Shown: positions 48,076 through 59,046 of the stretch, one piece after another
How positions within the stretch are numbered: the stretch's first letter is position 1
How the letters are laid out: each line of letters opens with the position of its first letter
Assembly (NCBI GenBank): GCA_037179385.1
Contig: CM074193.1
Span: forward strand, 37,288,846-37,352,845
Origin: Holothuria scabra
Taxonomy: Eukaryota > Echinodermata > Holothuroidea > Aspidochirotida > Holothuriidae
Direction: 5' to 3'
Length of the DNA stretch: 64,000 nt
The notes under the pieces: generated by a model
The model's database searches: none
What the model was told of the DNA's origin: nothing
Seen by the model: only the letters and a program-made list of their open reading frames with translations
Position numbers and translations under genes: made by a program

Positions 48076-49657
48076 TGTACAGCCTTCTAGACAGCAGAGA
48101 AAATTTAGTATAATTATTCCAAGCAATGTGGCATCATTAAACACCAATTTTATCCGAAGTCAAACGTAGTATGAGTTTCTCCGAAGCAAGTCTGAAAGGC
48201 AGTCAAGAAAAGCAGTGAGCACCATATTTCTCCGAAATTACCCATAGTGCAACAGAACAGTGACGAAAAACCTGCACCCAATGTATACTTTTGCTTGCTA
48301 TTGCGCAATATCATATATACTATACTGCACAAACGTTCGTAACACTACTGAAGACCAGCCCAACTGCCTATCGTTTAATTCATTTTACAAACGTCTCAAC
48401 GGTTGAGTTTGAGATAAAGATTCAGAAGTCAAAAGATTAACTCCTTAAAGGAATATGGATTCCTCTTCCGGGCCAAGTGCATATGATTTTGAGCCAGGGA
48501 ACCTCGTGCACCTGGCCTACTTAGGCCTACTGGCCGTTGAGTACGTTACGTATAGGCTTGTACTAGTACAGCCTTATACGTAGCCTATGCCGTATAACAA
48601 TAACACCAATCGATGTGTATGGTGTCTAAGCCGATTTTTCTTCGCGATTGCCTTCTTTTAACGTTTAAGTGTCCACAACTTAAATTTACTACATTACTTA
48701 CGAGAATTACAAAAGGTTCGACTAAATCGAATCTTTGCGAAAATGAACCTAACTGTTGCACCGAAAAGCATGCTAAAATACGGTCTCGCTAGTCACAGCT
48801 TGTGGTTGTCACAGCGTGTAGTTTCACGGTCTACCGGAAGTTACTTATCTTGGTTTGTACATAAGCAGTCAGAAATAACGAATATTTTTTATTTGAGGAT
48901 GAAACAAAAAGAAGAACAAAAAACTATTGGGTTATAAAAATTTTTATCAGTAAAGCAAAAGCAACTATGAAGTTTTTTAAGCTTCGTAAAGGGTAATTAT
49001 AAATTCAGCTGTAAGTCTACGTAAGTTGGTAACCACTTTTGTGAAATCTGATCAGGTGCAGGTTTTACGTCATCAATCAGCTGATCCATGGTCGTGTTTC
49101 TTCGAGTAAGGCGATAATCATGTCTTGAAGAGCGGGAGATGGGAAACTTTTTTTCTCGGTATGAGTTTCTTTTACGAAAAAACCACACAGTAGTGTTAAT
49201 ATCTAATGTTTATATATGTACTACACATATGTGGGGAGTCAAATTGCCACTATTGCTCCCCTTTAAGGATTGGATCCTTATTATGTAAATACACAATACG
49301 GCTTAAGGGTTAGTTGTTTTCCGACGAAGGAGATTGTTTCTATAGCTATGAATGTAAGATACGTGTTTGATTTTAATAATAGAAACAAACAAAAAAGAAT
49401 CCAACTTCAAGTCGTGTAACAACCAACTCAACAATTTAGTTCAAATTTGAAGTATTTTGGAAAGCCAATTTACATCAGAAAACCGTAGGTTGTTCTTGAA
49501 TGTCGGATAAAACCCCAATTGTGCAGGCTGAATTAAAATTAAAGGATGAAAGCATTGATCAGAATGTGTATAGCTGATACTTGAAAAAATTCAGTCCACC
49601 TTCTTCCCGTCTGATTTGACTTTCAACAGAGGGTTTATATCACCTTTCTCATTTCAG

Positions 49658-50079
49658 AAACTGATATAGAGGTAAAGATGGGGTTTGACGATATCCTTCT
49701 TGATATCGGTGACTTTGGACGTTTCCAAAGGAGAATCATTGCTTCAATCTTACTCATACCTCTTGGTCAATGTGGCATTCTCCTCGTCCAAGTCTTCATT
49801 GCTGGACGGAGTGACCATTGGTGTCGCGTAGCACACTGGGAAGATGAAGACTGCCATCAATGGGATATGACTGAAGAAGAATGTATCCTCTTCAAAAGGA
49901 ACGTTTCATCACCAATGATTGACGGTGAGAGAAGTCAGTGCATGAAGTATAATGTGGCCGGTCTGGACCTCCAAACTGCCGCTAGCCTGCGTAGCGGGTT
50001 TAACGAGTCAGATATCATCAGTTGCGATGAAGGATGGGAGTTTGACAGAAGTGTGTTTTCTAGTACAATTACTGAAGAG
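49658..50079 (+). CDS. SLC22-family transporter, exon with start codon (TM1 and large extracellular loop)
   Basis: Coding starts at ATG 49678 and ends at a GAG|GTAAAG donor after 50079 (134 codons, phase 0). An acceptor (TTTCTCATTTCAG) ends at 49657, so the exon begins with 20 untranslated bases. The start MGFDDILLDIGDFGRFQRR matches the conserved SLC22 N-terminus. TM1 spans about residues 21–43. The loop after it holds Cys49, 59, 69, 88 and 116, which with Cys139 in the next exon give the six extracellular cysteines typical of organic cation/anion transporters. Asn75 (NVS) and Asn109 (NES) are glycosylation sequons. SLC22 proteins move organic cations, anions or zwitterions across the plasma membrane; the substrate cannot be told from this part. 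Reading through the donor adds only 20 residues before a stop. Confidence 0.93.
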
Positions 50080-52003
50080 GTAAAGTTAAAACGATATGAA
50101 GAAAGATTTTCCTCGTGTTTAACTGATTTTAAGCACAAGTAAAAATCCACCCTAGACACGAATCCAAGCTGGCATGTAGGTGTTTTTGGAATCAAATGGT
50201 TATGGTCAGTCATTAGTTCGCCATTACTATGGATCACTTTTAGGGATACCGCTCACTGGCCCTACCAGACCACACTCCTGAAAACTGGCCGTCGGTTTTG
50301 AGTCGGATCGGTGCGATGTGCGGCAAACTGTTTTGCGACTTGCGACAAAGATGTCAAAAGTATTGTGTATTGTGTTGTGACAATAGTGCCTCGTTTGTTT
50401 GACCGTTTCCATTGACTTCTGTCGTTTTCAAAGAGTTTTGTGGGGGTGGGGGTTGGTGGGGGTGCATGAGTACAGTGAATTAATAAAATAAATGCGGAGG
50501 ATTAAGACTGGGACTGCCCTAGAGTAGAGAAGTTTCCCTAGTTGCAGTTTTGCATGTGTCACGTGACAATAGTGTCAATCAGCGTAGCATACTTTATCGC
50601 TGCAAAAGCTACGGTACCGTACCTGTCGAGCCGTTGAAAGGCAAAACGCATTAGTATCGTAATACTGAACGTTGGAACTAGACTCTCCTGGAGTGATCTT
50701 TGTGAGTCCGGGGCATTAGAATATGCTAGTGGGCCTATTTCCTTCTGGGTGAAGGCAATAAGCGCAGGACGTTTCAACCTAAAGACACTAAATAACAAAT
50801 CAGTGCGGTAAGTAGTTCGAGTGTCATAAAAATGTTTCAACAAAGGGAGCGTAAGATACGATTGTTGCTGTTTTAGGGGAGGAGTTAATGGAGGGAGCCT
50901 GGAAATTGTTTCCTAGTACCCTTCCAAAAATGTTCACTTTTGGATAAGCATCGAGATAAAAGAGGGTGTCAGGCCTCTATTTGAAAGTTTGAGATATTTT
51001 CATTACGGCGGTCTATTAGTAAGGAGCGTTCATTGCTCTCAAGTGTTTCCTACCGAATGGCTGAGTTTCCCGCCATTTCATTCTGGCCGAATATCAGTTT
51101 TGTGTGGATCTGGTGTGTTCAATGTGTGGCTATTATGCAACCCGACTGAAACACGACGCAACTATCTAGACTCACTTTCGATGGCCAGTCGTAAGGAGTT
51201 TTTGCGCGAAGTTGGCGTTTCATTTTCGTAACTCTGCCGTGTCTTTCCTGTGTTATATATGGCTGCACATTGTACCAAAACGCCAGACTAACCTGTCACT
51301 AGTTTAATTTCCCCAAAATAACATGAGACAAACCCAAATGTAATTGGTACAAATCAGATGAATAAATTAAACCATTTTAAAAAAGGTCATTTTTTTTTAG
51401 AAATGTGTGCTTTGATAAACAAACCTGAAATGTGCTTTACTAAACTTGCAAACCATGCTCTAGGAAGCGTGTTTTTTAACAGAATTTATTAGTTGAAAGT
51501 AAATTTTCGATGATAGACGCTTGTAGTCAGCCGCTTCAAGTGGGCTTTGCAACATCTGTTGTTTAAAACGAAAAGACATAGCGAGATTTTATGCGTGCAA
51601 ATAAAGTGCGGGGCATACAAAGGGACCCGGTATTTCAAGTCATGTTCAAGTTTGTCATTAGCGCATTTTTCTACCACTTAAAACGTTGAACTTTAAGAAG
51701 TCTAAAAGAGGCGTAAGAGTAGTTATAAGGAAGAAACTAAATCTACAACAGCAAGAGTCGAATCTATGGGGGGGGGGGGGGGGGGTAACGAGGTAAAGAG
51801 GGTACGTCCCCTATTTTCGACAAGACAATCATTTCGAAGCCACAATTTTACACCTCCACGCCCATGAAAAGCAACTTTTCCAACAGGAGGTCACGATTAC
51901 CCTTGTTTACATTTCTTTATCAAGCTCTGATAACAGTTGCTCCTCTGAAAATATTATTTCTTTCACAACAACTGACAACTCTCTTTCATCTTTTCCTTGA
52001 CAG
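50080..52003 (+). other. Intron 1 of the SLC22-like gene
   Basis: GT–AG intron of 1924 bp, ending TCCTTGACAG. It contains an 18-base G run at 51768–51785. Otherwise nothing recognised. Confidence 0.85.
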
Positions 52004-52107
52004 TGGGGACTAGTTTGTGACAACTCGGCTATTCCAGATACGTTTCAAGCTGTTTTCTTTTGTGGCTATCTCTTTGGCAGCGTACTGTTTGGCAGATTAG
52101 CGGATAG
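52004..52107 (+). CDS. SLC22-like transporter, exon 2 (TM2 and signature loop)
   Basis: 104 bp, entering in phase 0 and leaving in phase 2 (AG|A splits an Arg codon). It encodes WGLVCD, the SLC22 motif just before TM2, then TM2, then FGRLADR. Completed across the splice with IGR, this is the major-facilitator GxxxDRxGRR-type loop between TM2 and TM3. Donor GGATAG|GTAAAT; acceptor CTTGACAG|TGGGG. Confidence 0.92.
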
Positions 52108-52246
52108 GTAAATATATATCAAAATATTGATGATTTGGTATGATTCTGCGAAGAAAATCTTAACAATCACAAACAAATCTCGTTGACAAGGACACATACT
52201 GGGCTCTTTTCAAATACCTCAAATGAATTGGCTCAGAATAAGCCTA

Positions 52247-52502
52247 CAGACGAATCCGATTAGCGCTTGTTTTTACTGACTGTAGGCAGCTATTAAAGGG
52301 GTCCATCAGTCTTTAATCGTCTTCATTTATGTCTACGAGAATTTCAAATCCTCATATTCAGTGAAGTTGAGAAAATAAAGATACACTTCAGTGTACAACC
52401 ATCCATGGAACAGGTAAGGAAGGAAATTTAAAGATTAAAGGAGATGGACCCCAGTAAAGGCCGATTAAAATCAGACCATCGCAATCTGTCCGGATTCGTC
52501 TG
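52247..52502 (+). mobile_element. MITE family D, Tc1/mariner-type, full copy
   Basis: Perfect inverted ends CAGACGAATCCG / CGGATTCGTCTG flanked by TA (52245–52246, 52503–52504). 256 bp, non-coding, and close in sequence to 26549–26797. Confidence 0.9.
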
Positions 52503-53129
52503 TAGCGAGTACGGTAATGTCGTTTGGGACTTGGCAAATACGCACGTCCTCCAAATCGTAGGGGATAAACAAACCAACTGTGGACCTAAACCCGTGTTCC
52601 AAAATTCCAAGACTTTACAAGAAAATTTGGTGACAACATTCTTTCTTAATCCATCCATAACATCAGGAGAAATCCTTAGAGTGGTTTTGGCCAGTGGACG
52701 GACTGTTTTAAAATACGGAATTTTCTTTGATGTAAATTTTCAGCGTTCCAGGGGCAAAATTTCCTAATGTGAATGAATTGCTTTTTTCAAATATGTATTT
52801 CGTAAGACAGTATGAAAACTCTTTACGAAAAAGGTCCTTTTAAATGTAATATTGCTAAAATAGGGTTAGAGACTTCGACTGATCAAATTAGTAGAAATGG
52901 TTAAGTAGTGAGCTCTGCTATACAAAGCATTTGATTGTTTGATTGATCAGTTTATCAACTAATCGAATGATCAATCGATTAGTATTCTGTCGGTAATACT
53001 GTTAAAGTAAAAAGGTTCTATGAGAAAGAAATTTTAAGTGATCCATTCAAAAAAGCGTTTTCATTGTTCTGATAAGCAGAATTGAAACAGGGAGATTGCT
53101 TGGACACAATACGTACTAGTCTTAAAGTC

Positions 53130-53645
53130 GTGTGACATGAAAATGACAAAACTGGGTATTCGATGTGAAAAAAGAAAAAATTACACGGTAATTTCTAAAT
53201 GAAACTTCATCATTCATATGCAAATTTTGTGATTTCATGAGAGGGACATACCATGTATTGCTAATGCTATCCTTTGTTTTTTAAATCTTCATTTCAAGGA
53301 CAGTTGTAACACAGGTTTGTCCTAAGGATTTTGTTTTGGAAGTTAAAATTGTGTCCTGTCCTTGGAAATCATCAGTATTTATTACTAAACCATAAACTAT
53401 CTGCTGAGTAATGAAGGGATAACTAATATGGGGTTAACAAAAGAAGTGTCAACACTGTGCAACACCCCACATTACTTTTGCACAAGCAACAAGTTGTTTC
53501 AGAAACATTCAAACTTTGAAGAGGTATATCATGGGGACCGTAAGAGATATTTACATAATTCAAATGGATTTTTACATAGAAAAATTCACTCTCTAACTGT
53601 TAAATAAAACCAATGCATTATGCCTGCATTTTACACTACCTTTAG
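53130..53645 (-). repeat. Dispersed repeat R, minus-strand copy
   Basis: Reverse complement of the 25.5- and 47.2-kb copies: ATGCTATCCTTTGTTTTT, AAAATTGTGTCCTGTCCTTG and CAAACTTTGAAGAGGTATA blocks in inverted order. Confidence 0.8.
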
Positions 53646-53779
53646 AGCCTAGGTATTGCATGTAAAACCACATGAGAGTATGTTGTATTGGCATAAGGAG
53701 ACTGTCCGTAAAATCAAACTAATATAGTTACACGATGGGTGAAATTCAAAGAAATTTTAAGTAATTGTTTTGTTTTCAG

Positions 53780-53934
53780 AATTGGGAGATACTACACTTT
53801 GGTGTTCTGTGGTGTGATTGCTGGATTAACATCAGGACTAACTGCGTTGTCACCCAGTGTGTACATCTTTATCGTATTAAGATTCATTACAGCTGCAACA
53901 TCTTATGGAGCAACTCTTATGGTTTTTGTATATG
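53780..53934 (+). CDS. SLC22-like transporter, exon 3 (TM3–TM4)
   Basis: 155 bp: finishes the split Arg, encodes 51 residues and leaves in phase 1. It begins IGRYY, completing the signature loop, followed by two hydrophobic spans with the conserved RFITAA segment between TM3 and TM4. Acceptor TGTTTTCAG|AATTG, donor TATG|GTAATA. An ORF extending past the donor into FPFSLSTST-like sequence is intronic. Confidence 0.92.
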
Positions 53935-54058
53935 GTAATATTTCCCTTCTCTCTTTCCACATCCACATCCATTTTTCCTGATAAACTTTACTTTTACCTT
54001 GAAAAAGTGCTCGGTTGCAACTTCTTAATAATTAATTTCGAAGGAAAACAACTGTATT

Positions 54059-54376
54059 TAAAGGGACAATCCTCTTACCCCAAACTACACTTCTAGTATA
54101 GGGTAACAGAAACTCTCAATTGGCTCAGCTTTTTGATTGACTGCTAATTCAAACAATATTAATGCAGAGTACCAAAACTTATATTACACAGCACAAACTG
54201 TTCTGATAGTTTTTTAATTATACACATTGAGCTTTCTATATTCACCCTGAAGCAATAAAATGAGATTGTGTCTGGATGAGGGTGAATTTCAGACAATTGT
54301 GGGGGGAGGGGGGGGGGGCTTTATTTTGAAGGTTAGGAGTCACTGTTTGGGATGAGAGAATTGGGCCTTTAAAATG
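54059..54376 (+). mobile_element. MITE family A, full copy in intron 3
   Basis: Starts AAAGGGACAATCCTCTTACC and ends GATGAGAGAATTGGGCCTTT, with TTAA overlapping both outer edges. Interior matches 20446–20757. Confidence 0.8.
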
Positions 54377-55923
54377 TCTTAACAGGACATGCATAGAAAA
54401 CAGCTTTGCTTATTTACTTACGCTGTTAAGTATGCGTTCAGTCTTACTTATAGCAGGCGCGGTTCCAAATATTTCGAAAAGGGAGGGCTGAACTAAAAGA
54501 CGGGTGATGGGGGGGGGGGGGGTTCTGAGTGCGACTATCTGCCTGAAATATGAAATTCTGCCCAAACTGCCAAAAGACCTTCTACGCGAAGTGTAGAAGT
54601 CGAAAATTGTAAGATACGTTTTACGTTTCTCACTCACTATTATTTCTGACCCCTGTTCATCTATATCAAAGGGGGTGTAAACTGCGACTCCCGAACCAAG
54701 TGCGACCCACGGCGCCCTGATGAGCGGCCCGCGAAACGATTTCGATTGGCCCCATTTCTGGACACTCACGTGTTGTATATGGTATTTTAAAATAAACCAT
54801 TTCATTTTGGGGGCCCTTCAAATAAATAATTTACTTCAAAAGCGCATCTTAAATCTGAATTAACGTTTTTGGTCAACGAACTACAGATGTTTACGCACGG
54901 AGGCAATTTCACTATATCAGAATATACTTCAATGTTATTCGGGTGCATGTGAATGTGCCTAGATGGGCACATTGGTCAATATAACAGGGAATAAATGGGG
55001 GAAGGGTGAGGGTGCGACGCCGCCCTCTTAAACACCCTGTGTTCCTTTGCAGACACCCAGATGGTCACATTAACATGATTTGGCCCGGTGTTACAAACCG
55101 GTTTGCACACCCTTGCTCTGTCATGAAATGGACCACCATTGGAAGTTTAGACAAACTATATGTACATACCGACCGTGCACAACAAATACATCGCACAAGT
55201 GGGCTAACTTGCAAGTGTAAGAACATAGTTCGGTAACGCCCATGACATGTTGGCAGCTTTCATAGTATAAAAATTCTCGTTGTGAGAAAGACAAAGGTCC
55301 ACGGGGTATCCCCGAAGATATCATAGAAGTTTCGTGTTTAGAGCTTTTTATGTATACGTACAAACAGGCACCGAGAAACTAAATTAGAACCCCAAACCCC
55401 AACAAAAACCCTGATGGATCACAAACACAATGCCAAACAAACTCCACAACCGGCTGTAGTTTAAAGTCCTATTCAGGTTATTTTTTACCAGAAAATCATG
55501 GTCACACTAACCATTACACTGGTGAATTAACCCAAACAAATGGCCATTCCTCTAGTTCTTAACCAGTTTCTTCGTTAATTTGAAAAATTCCTGGTTAAAT
55601 TTACCAGGATTGTGTGGTATGGATGTTTTAAAGAGTGAAGAATCACTTACTTTTTACCAGTTTCCCATCAAGACGTAGGTAAAATTCAGATTGTAAAAGG
55701 AAAACACAGAATTCTGAAAACAGCTCAATAAACCCCCTTTAAAATCAGATTCAGGAATTTTTCTGTAAGCCTAAGTTCTATAAGGAACACTTGTATAATG
55801 GGAAAGGATTGTCGCCGAGTACGTCATGACACAATTCACTTTTCGGTATACCAGTTAAAAAGTTACACAAAGCAAACATGGAAATGATACCGAAACGAGA
55901 ATTCGTTAACAGAGACCAAGCTT

Positions 55924-56180
55924 AGTCAGTCAGTCAGTCAGTCAGTCAGTCAGTCAGTCAGTCAGTCAGTCAGTCAGTCAGTCAGTCAGTCAGTCAGTCA
56001 GTCAGTCAGTCAGTCAGTCAGTCAGTCAGTCAGTCAGTCAGTCAGTCAGTCAGTCAGTCAGTCAGTCAGTCAGTCAGTCAGTCAGTCAGTCAGTCAGTCA
56101 GTCAGTCAGTCAGTCAGTTAGTTAGATATCGTTTTCAACCTTTTGGTTCAAGTCGAGCCGAACACGGCTTTTTTTCAGTT
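55924..56180 (-). mobile_element. SINE family S 3' end with expanded GTCA tail
   Basis: About 49 near-perfect copies of GTCA (55924–56118) change into GTTAGTTAG and then into the SINE 3' end (TTTTCAACCTTTTGGTTCAAGTCGAG, minus strand). Other copies carry a short GTTA-type tail in this exact place, so the microsatellite grew from the SINE tail. Confidence 0.85.
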
Positions 56181-56349
56181 GCACAAACTCATATGCAATA
56201 ATATTTTGATGTAAAAGACTGAAAAAGGATAAAATGGGATAGTCCAACATGAGTTCATGCCGAGATAGTATGGTCTTCTTACCGTTATGGATCAAAAGAA
56301 GTTGATGATTATACATGAACATTAAATTAACGTTTTTTATTTGTTACAG

Positions 56350-56518
56350 CAACCGAATTCGTGATACCTTCCGTGCGTGATTGGACAGCTATTGGTGTGT
56401 GGTACTCATTTTCGTCCGGCTATTTCATGTTGGCTGGATTCGCCAGCATCACTTACAACTGGAGAATATTAGTTGTCATCATGTCTGTTCCATATTTCTT
56501 AATGATTCCAATTTTACC
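56350..56518 (+). CDS. SLC22-like transporter, exon 4 (TM5–TM6)
   Basis: 169 bp: completes an Ala codon, encodes 55 residues and leaves in phase 2 (CC|C, Pro). TEFVIPSVRDW corresponds to the conserved segment at the start of TM5 in SLC22 proteins (E(W/F)x...R). Two membrane spans follow, with NWR between them as in relatives. Acceptor TTGTTACAG|CAACC, donor TTTTACC|GTAAGT. Confidence 0.92.
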
Positions 56519-56743
56519 GTAAGTTGAGTCATCTTCAAACATTTCTTTGAATCCCTTTTTTTGTAAGCAAGAATTATTGACGACGACAATGTCCCCATTA
56601 TCTTTTAAAGAGGCTGCAGAGCCCAGAGGAGAGAAAGACAGGGGGAGCATCCGGAATGGCCGTTGTGCGTGATGCTCCGCATAAGCAATGGAGTAGGGAA
56701 AACAAACCAGTGAGCCACAACGGGAACCAGAAAGCCAAAAGGC

Positions 56744-57528
56744 TTAGTGATTCCTTGCCATCAAATACCTTACCTGCTTTCAAATTGACAGTGTTTGATA
56801 AATTTTTGTTTACATTCTAGGCACAGAATTTGAGCAATTTTACCGCTAGTGACGTCAAATGACCTTTGACCTCTACCAAAAAACAATAGGCTACTTTCTC
56901 TCAACATGTCAAATCTATTTACCTAACATGAAGATTATCAGTCACTCCTATCTGAAGATATCATCTTTACTGGCCATTTTCGAAGTTTTCGCAATTTTAC
57001 CGCTGGTAACCTCAAATGACTTTTGACCTCTACGTAAAACTATAGGCTTCTCTCTCTCAACATGACAAATCTATATGCCAAATATAAAGGGTATCGGTCA
57101 CTCCCATCTGAAGATATCGTGTTTACAAGCCATTTTCGGTGTTTTCGCATTTTTACCGCTGGTGACCTCAAATGACCTTTGACTTCTACAAAAACAATTG
57201 GGTTCTTCCTCTCAGCATGACAAATCTATGTACCAAGTACGAAAAGTGTCGGTCACTTCCATCGGAAGATATACAAGCCACTTTCGAAGTTTTCGCAATT
57301 TTACCGCTGGTGACCTCAAATGACCTTTGACCTCTACCAAAAACAATAGGGTTCTTCCTCTCCACACGACAAATCTATATACCAAATATGAAAAGCATCG
57401 GACATTCCTACCTTAAGATATCGTGTTTACAAGCAAGTGTCACAAACACACACACACAAACACAGACACACAAACACACACGACATCACCATCGCATAGA
57501 TTCCTTGCCTGCCTATGGCAAGGAATCA
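56744..57528. mobile_element. 785-bp element with inverted ends and internal 150-bp tandem repeats
   Basis: TGATTCCTTGCCAT (from 56748) and ATGGCAAGGAATCA (to 57528) are perfect 14-bp inverted ends. At the right the end also forms a hairpin with GATTCCTTGCC at about 57499–57509. The interior has four copies of a roughly 150-bp unit (key block TTTTACCGCTGGTGACCTCA) and ends in a CA-rich stretch (about 57439–57480). No coding capacity. Class unresolved. Confidence 0.75.
56860..57333. promoter_or_regulatory. Four DR1-type nuclear-receptor motifs
   Basis: TGACCTTTGACCT at 56860–56872 and 57321–57333 is the perfect reverse complement of a DR1 (two AGGTCA half-sites spaced by one). Copies at 57017–57029 and 57173–57185 differ by one base. 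In the third and fourth units another TGACCT lies four bases upstream, adding a DR4-like spacing. DR1 sites bind HNF4, RXR heterodimers and COUP-TF. Whether any is used here is unknown. Confidence 0.5.
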
Positions 57529-58913
57529 AAAAGGCCGTGACCGGCTCGATTTGAACCAATAGGTTGGAAACTGGGCCGTAAAACTTTATCTAACTAACTA
57601 ACCAACCCCGAGAAAAGAAAAGAGACAAGGGTAAAGAGAAATGCAAGTCCAATACTGTGAGGATATAGCAATTTTAGGTCCAATATGTGGTACGTATTCC
57701 TCACTGAAAATGTGGATCTCTCTTCCTTGGTCCCTACCCTTTATCTGCAGGACCTTATCGAAAACCAGGCACTTGTTTCGTTTCATATTTCCCTATACCT
57801 GATTAAAAAAAAATGAAGCCCAATATTTTCGAAACAAGCCATCCAATCGATGAAAATTGTTATAACACGACTTAGATCGTTTGAACCAAAAGCTTTCCAG
57901 GGCCTGAAGCGGCAGCAGAAGTATTTTTATTGAATCTTTTTTATCGGACCAGTTCTGGTCAACGTTACGTCAACATTCCGAAACATTTGAGTAGCAGTTG
58001 CTGTTGTGATCGTTCTTTTAAATTGGCTCATATCTCTAGGTCTCATCTCTAAGTAGGGGTCAATCCATAGGGGTGCCGACAAACATTACATGGATTATTG
58101 TAGAAGTCCATTAGAAGATTTTGAAAGTACTGCTATGTAATAATAAAAAAAATATGGAGGCAGGGCAAACATATTTTACAACTTGGCAGACGAATTATTG
58201 CTACTGGGAGATGGAATATAAGTTACGGCTACGAAAGTTCAAAATTTTCAGAAAACACTAGTTTTTACAATCATTTTAGGTATGGATACCATAATAGATA
58301 TTTGCAATTACACAGCCATCCGAAATTTTATCAATCAGCTTAAATCGCGGACTCAAATTCTCATTTTCATTACAAGTTCTCAAACAGTGCACTTAGAGCA
58401 GTACATGGTGTTCGTTCATGAAGTTCACAAATTTTCCACACCGGTCTAGCTTTCCTCTCATGCTGGTAACAATGAAGGCAATCCCTACAAGCAAGTGAGC
58501 ACAGCTGGAAAAAGGGCCGCGGACGGCTAGAATAAATGCTTACAAATTAAAAGCTTCATGAGTGAGTGATAAACGATTCAATTTAGTTTTCAAAAATTCG
58601 AGACCAGCATTTTTTAAAGGTATAAAACCGTTATAAGCCAGGATACAAGCAAATTCAAAATTTTAACTTTTTGCGTAAGTTTGGGTATAAAAGTTGACTT
58701 ATTATCAAATACATGCATCGTCATGGTTATATCCTGCAAAACATTCTTAAGTTATCGATATCCGCTCAGTTTTCCCTAATCAAACTAAGAAAGATGAAAT
58801 TCTGCAAGATTCGAAATATGTTATATACTATATGGACATTTCAACAACGACTTGAAGTTTATGACAAAATTAAAATTTACCAAACATCGTGTTTTTTATT
58901 TTTATCTTTCTAG

Positions 58914-59046
58914 CTCTTTAACCGAATCGCCAAGATGGTTAATTGCAAAGGGAAGGCTTGATCAAGCTGAAAAGCTAATCCACAAAATAGCTAAGGAAAA
59001 CAAAAGGAAAGTCCCGAATGGCCTGAGATCGAAAATGGATGATGAG
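58914..59046 (+). CDS. SLC22-like transporter, exon 5 (ESPRWL motif, large cytoplasmic loop)
   Basis: 133 bp: completes Pro, encodes 44 residues and ends in phase 0 at GAG|GTGAAT. It begins SLTESPRWLIAKGRLDQA, the hallmark SLC22 motif at the start of the intracellular loop between TM6 and TM7, followed by a Lys-rich loop. Acceptor TTATCTTTCTAG|CTCT. The neighbouring exons join in frame, which strongly supports the model. Confidence 0.94.

Larger units (their letters stand above)
46558..49657. other. Upstream flank of the transporter gene, non-coding
   Basis: No gene recognised between the DIRS element and the first transporter exon. It contains repeat R (47181–48075) split by a SINE. A 5' non-coding exon and promoter must lie in or upstream of here, since a splice acceptor precedes the start codon, but I cannot place them. 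Confidence 0.5.
52108..53779 (+). other. Intron 2 of the SLC22-like gene
   Basis: GT–AG intron of 1672 bp. It holds a complete family D MITE (52247–52502) and a minus-strand copy of repeat R (53130–53645). Confidence 0.85.
53935..56349 (+). other. Intron 3 of the SLC22-like gene
   Basis: GT–AG intron of 2415 bp, with a family A MITE (54059–54376), a poly-G run near 54509, and a SINE end with its expanded GTCA microsatellite (55924–56180). Confidence 0.85.
56657..57606 (+). mobile_element. SINE family S split by a younger insertion
   Basis: The body GATGCTCCGCATAAGCAATG to GTGAGCCACAACGGG lies at 56657–56715, and the 3' part CTCGATTTGAACCAATAGGT with a CTAACTAACTAACC tail at 57546–57606. Another element occupies 56744–57528. 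AAAAGGC is present on both sides (56737–56743, 57529–57535), a possible target duplication. Confidence 0.8.
56519..58913 (+). other. Intron 4 of the SLC22-like gene
   Basis: GT–AG intron of 2395 bp. It holds a SINE (56657–56743 and 57529–57606) split by an element with DR1-type motifs (56744–57528). The rest (57607–58913) has nothing recognised. Confidence 0.85.

Noticed and set aside
50080..50142. Exon 1 read-through to the stop at 50142
   Set aside because: Last 20 residues do not match SLC22, whereas the GTAAAG donor joins in frame to WGLVCD in exon 2.
55924..56118. CRISPR-like regular repeat
   Set aside because: A 4-bp simple repeat with no spacers, in a eukaryotic intron.
56744..57528. 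Helitron
   Set aside because: There is a 3' hairpin, but the end lacks CTRR and the element has matched inverted termini and a probable 7-bp duplication.
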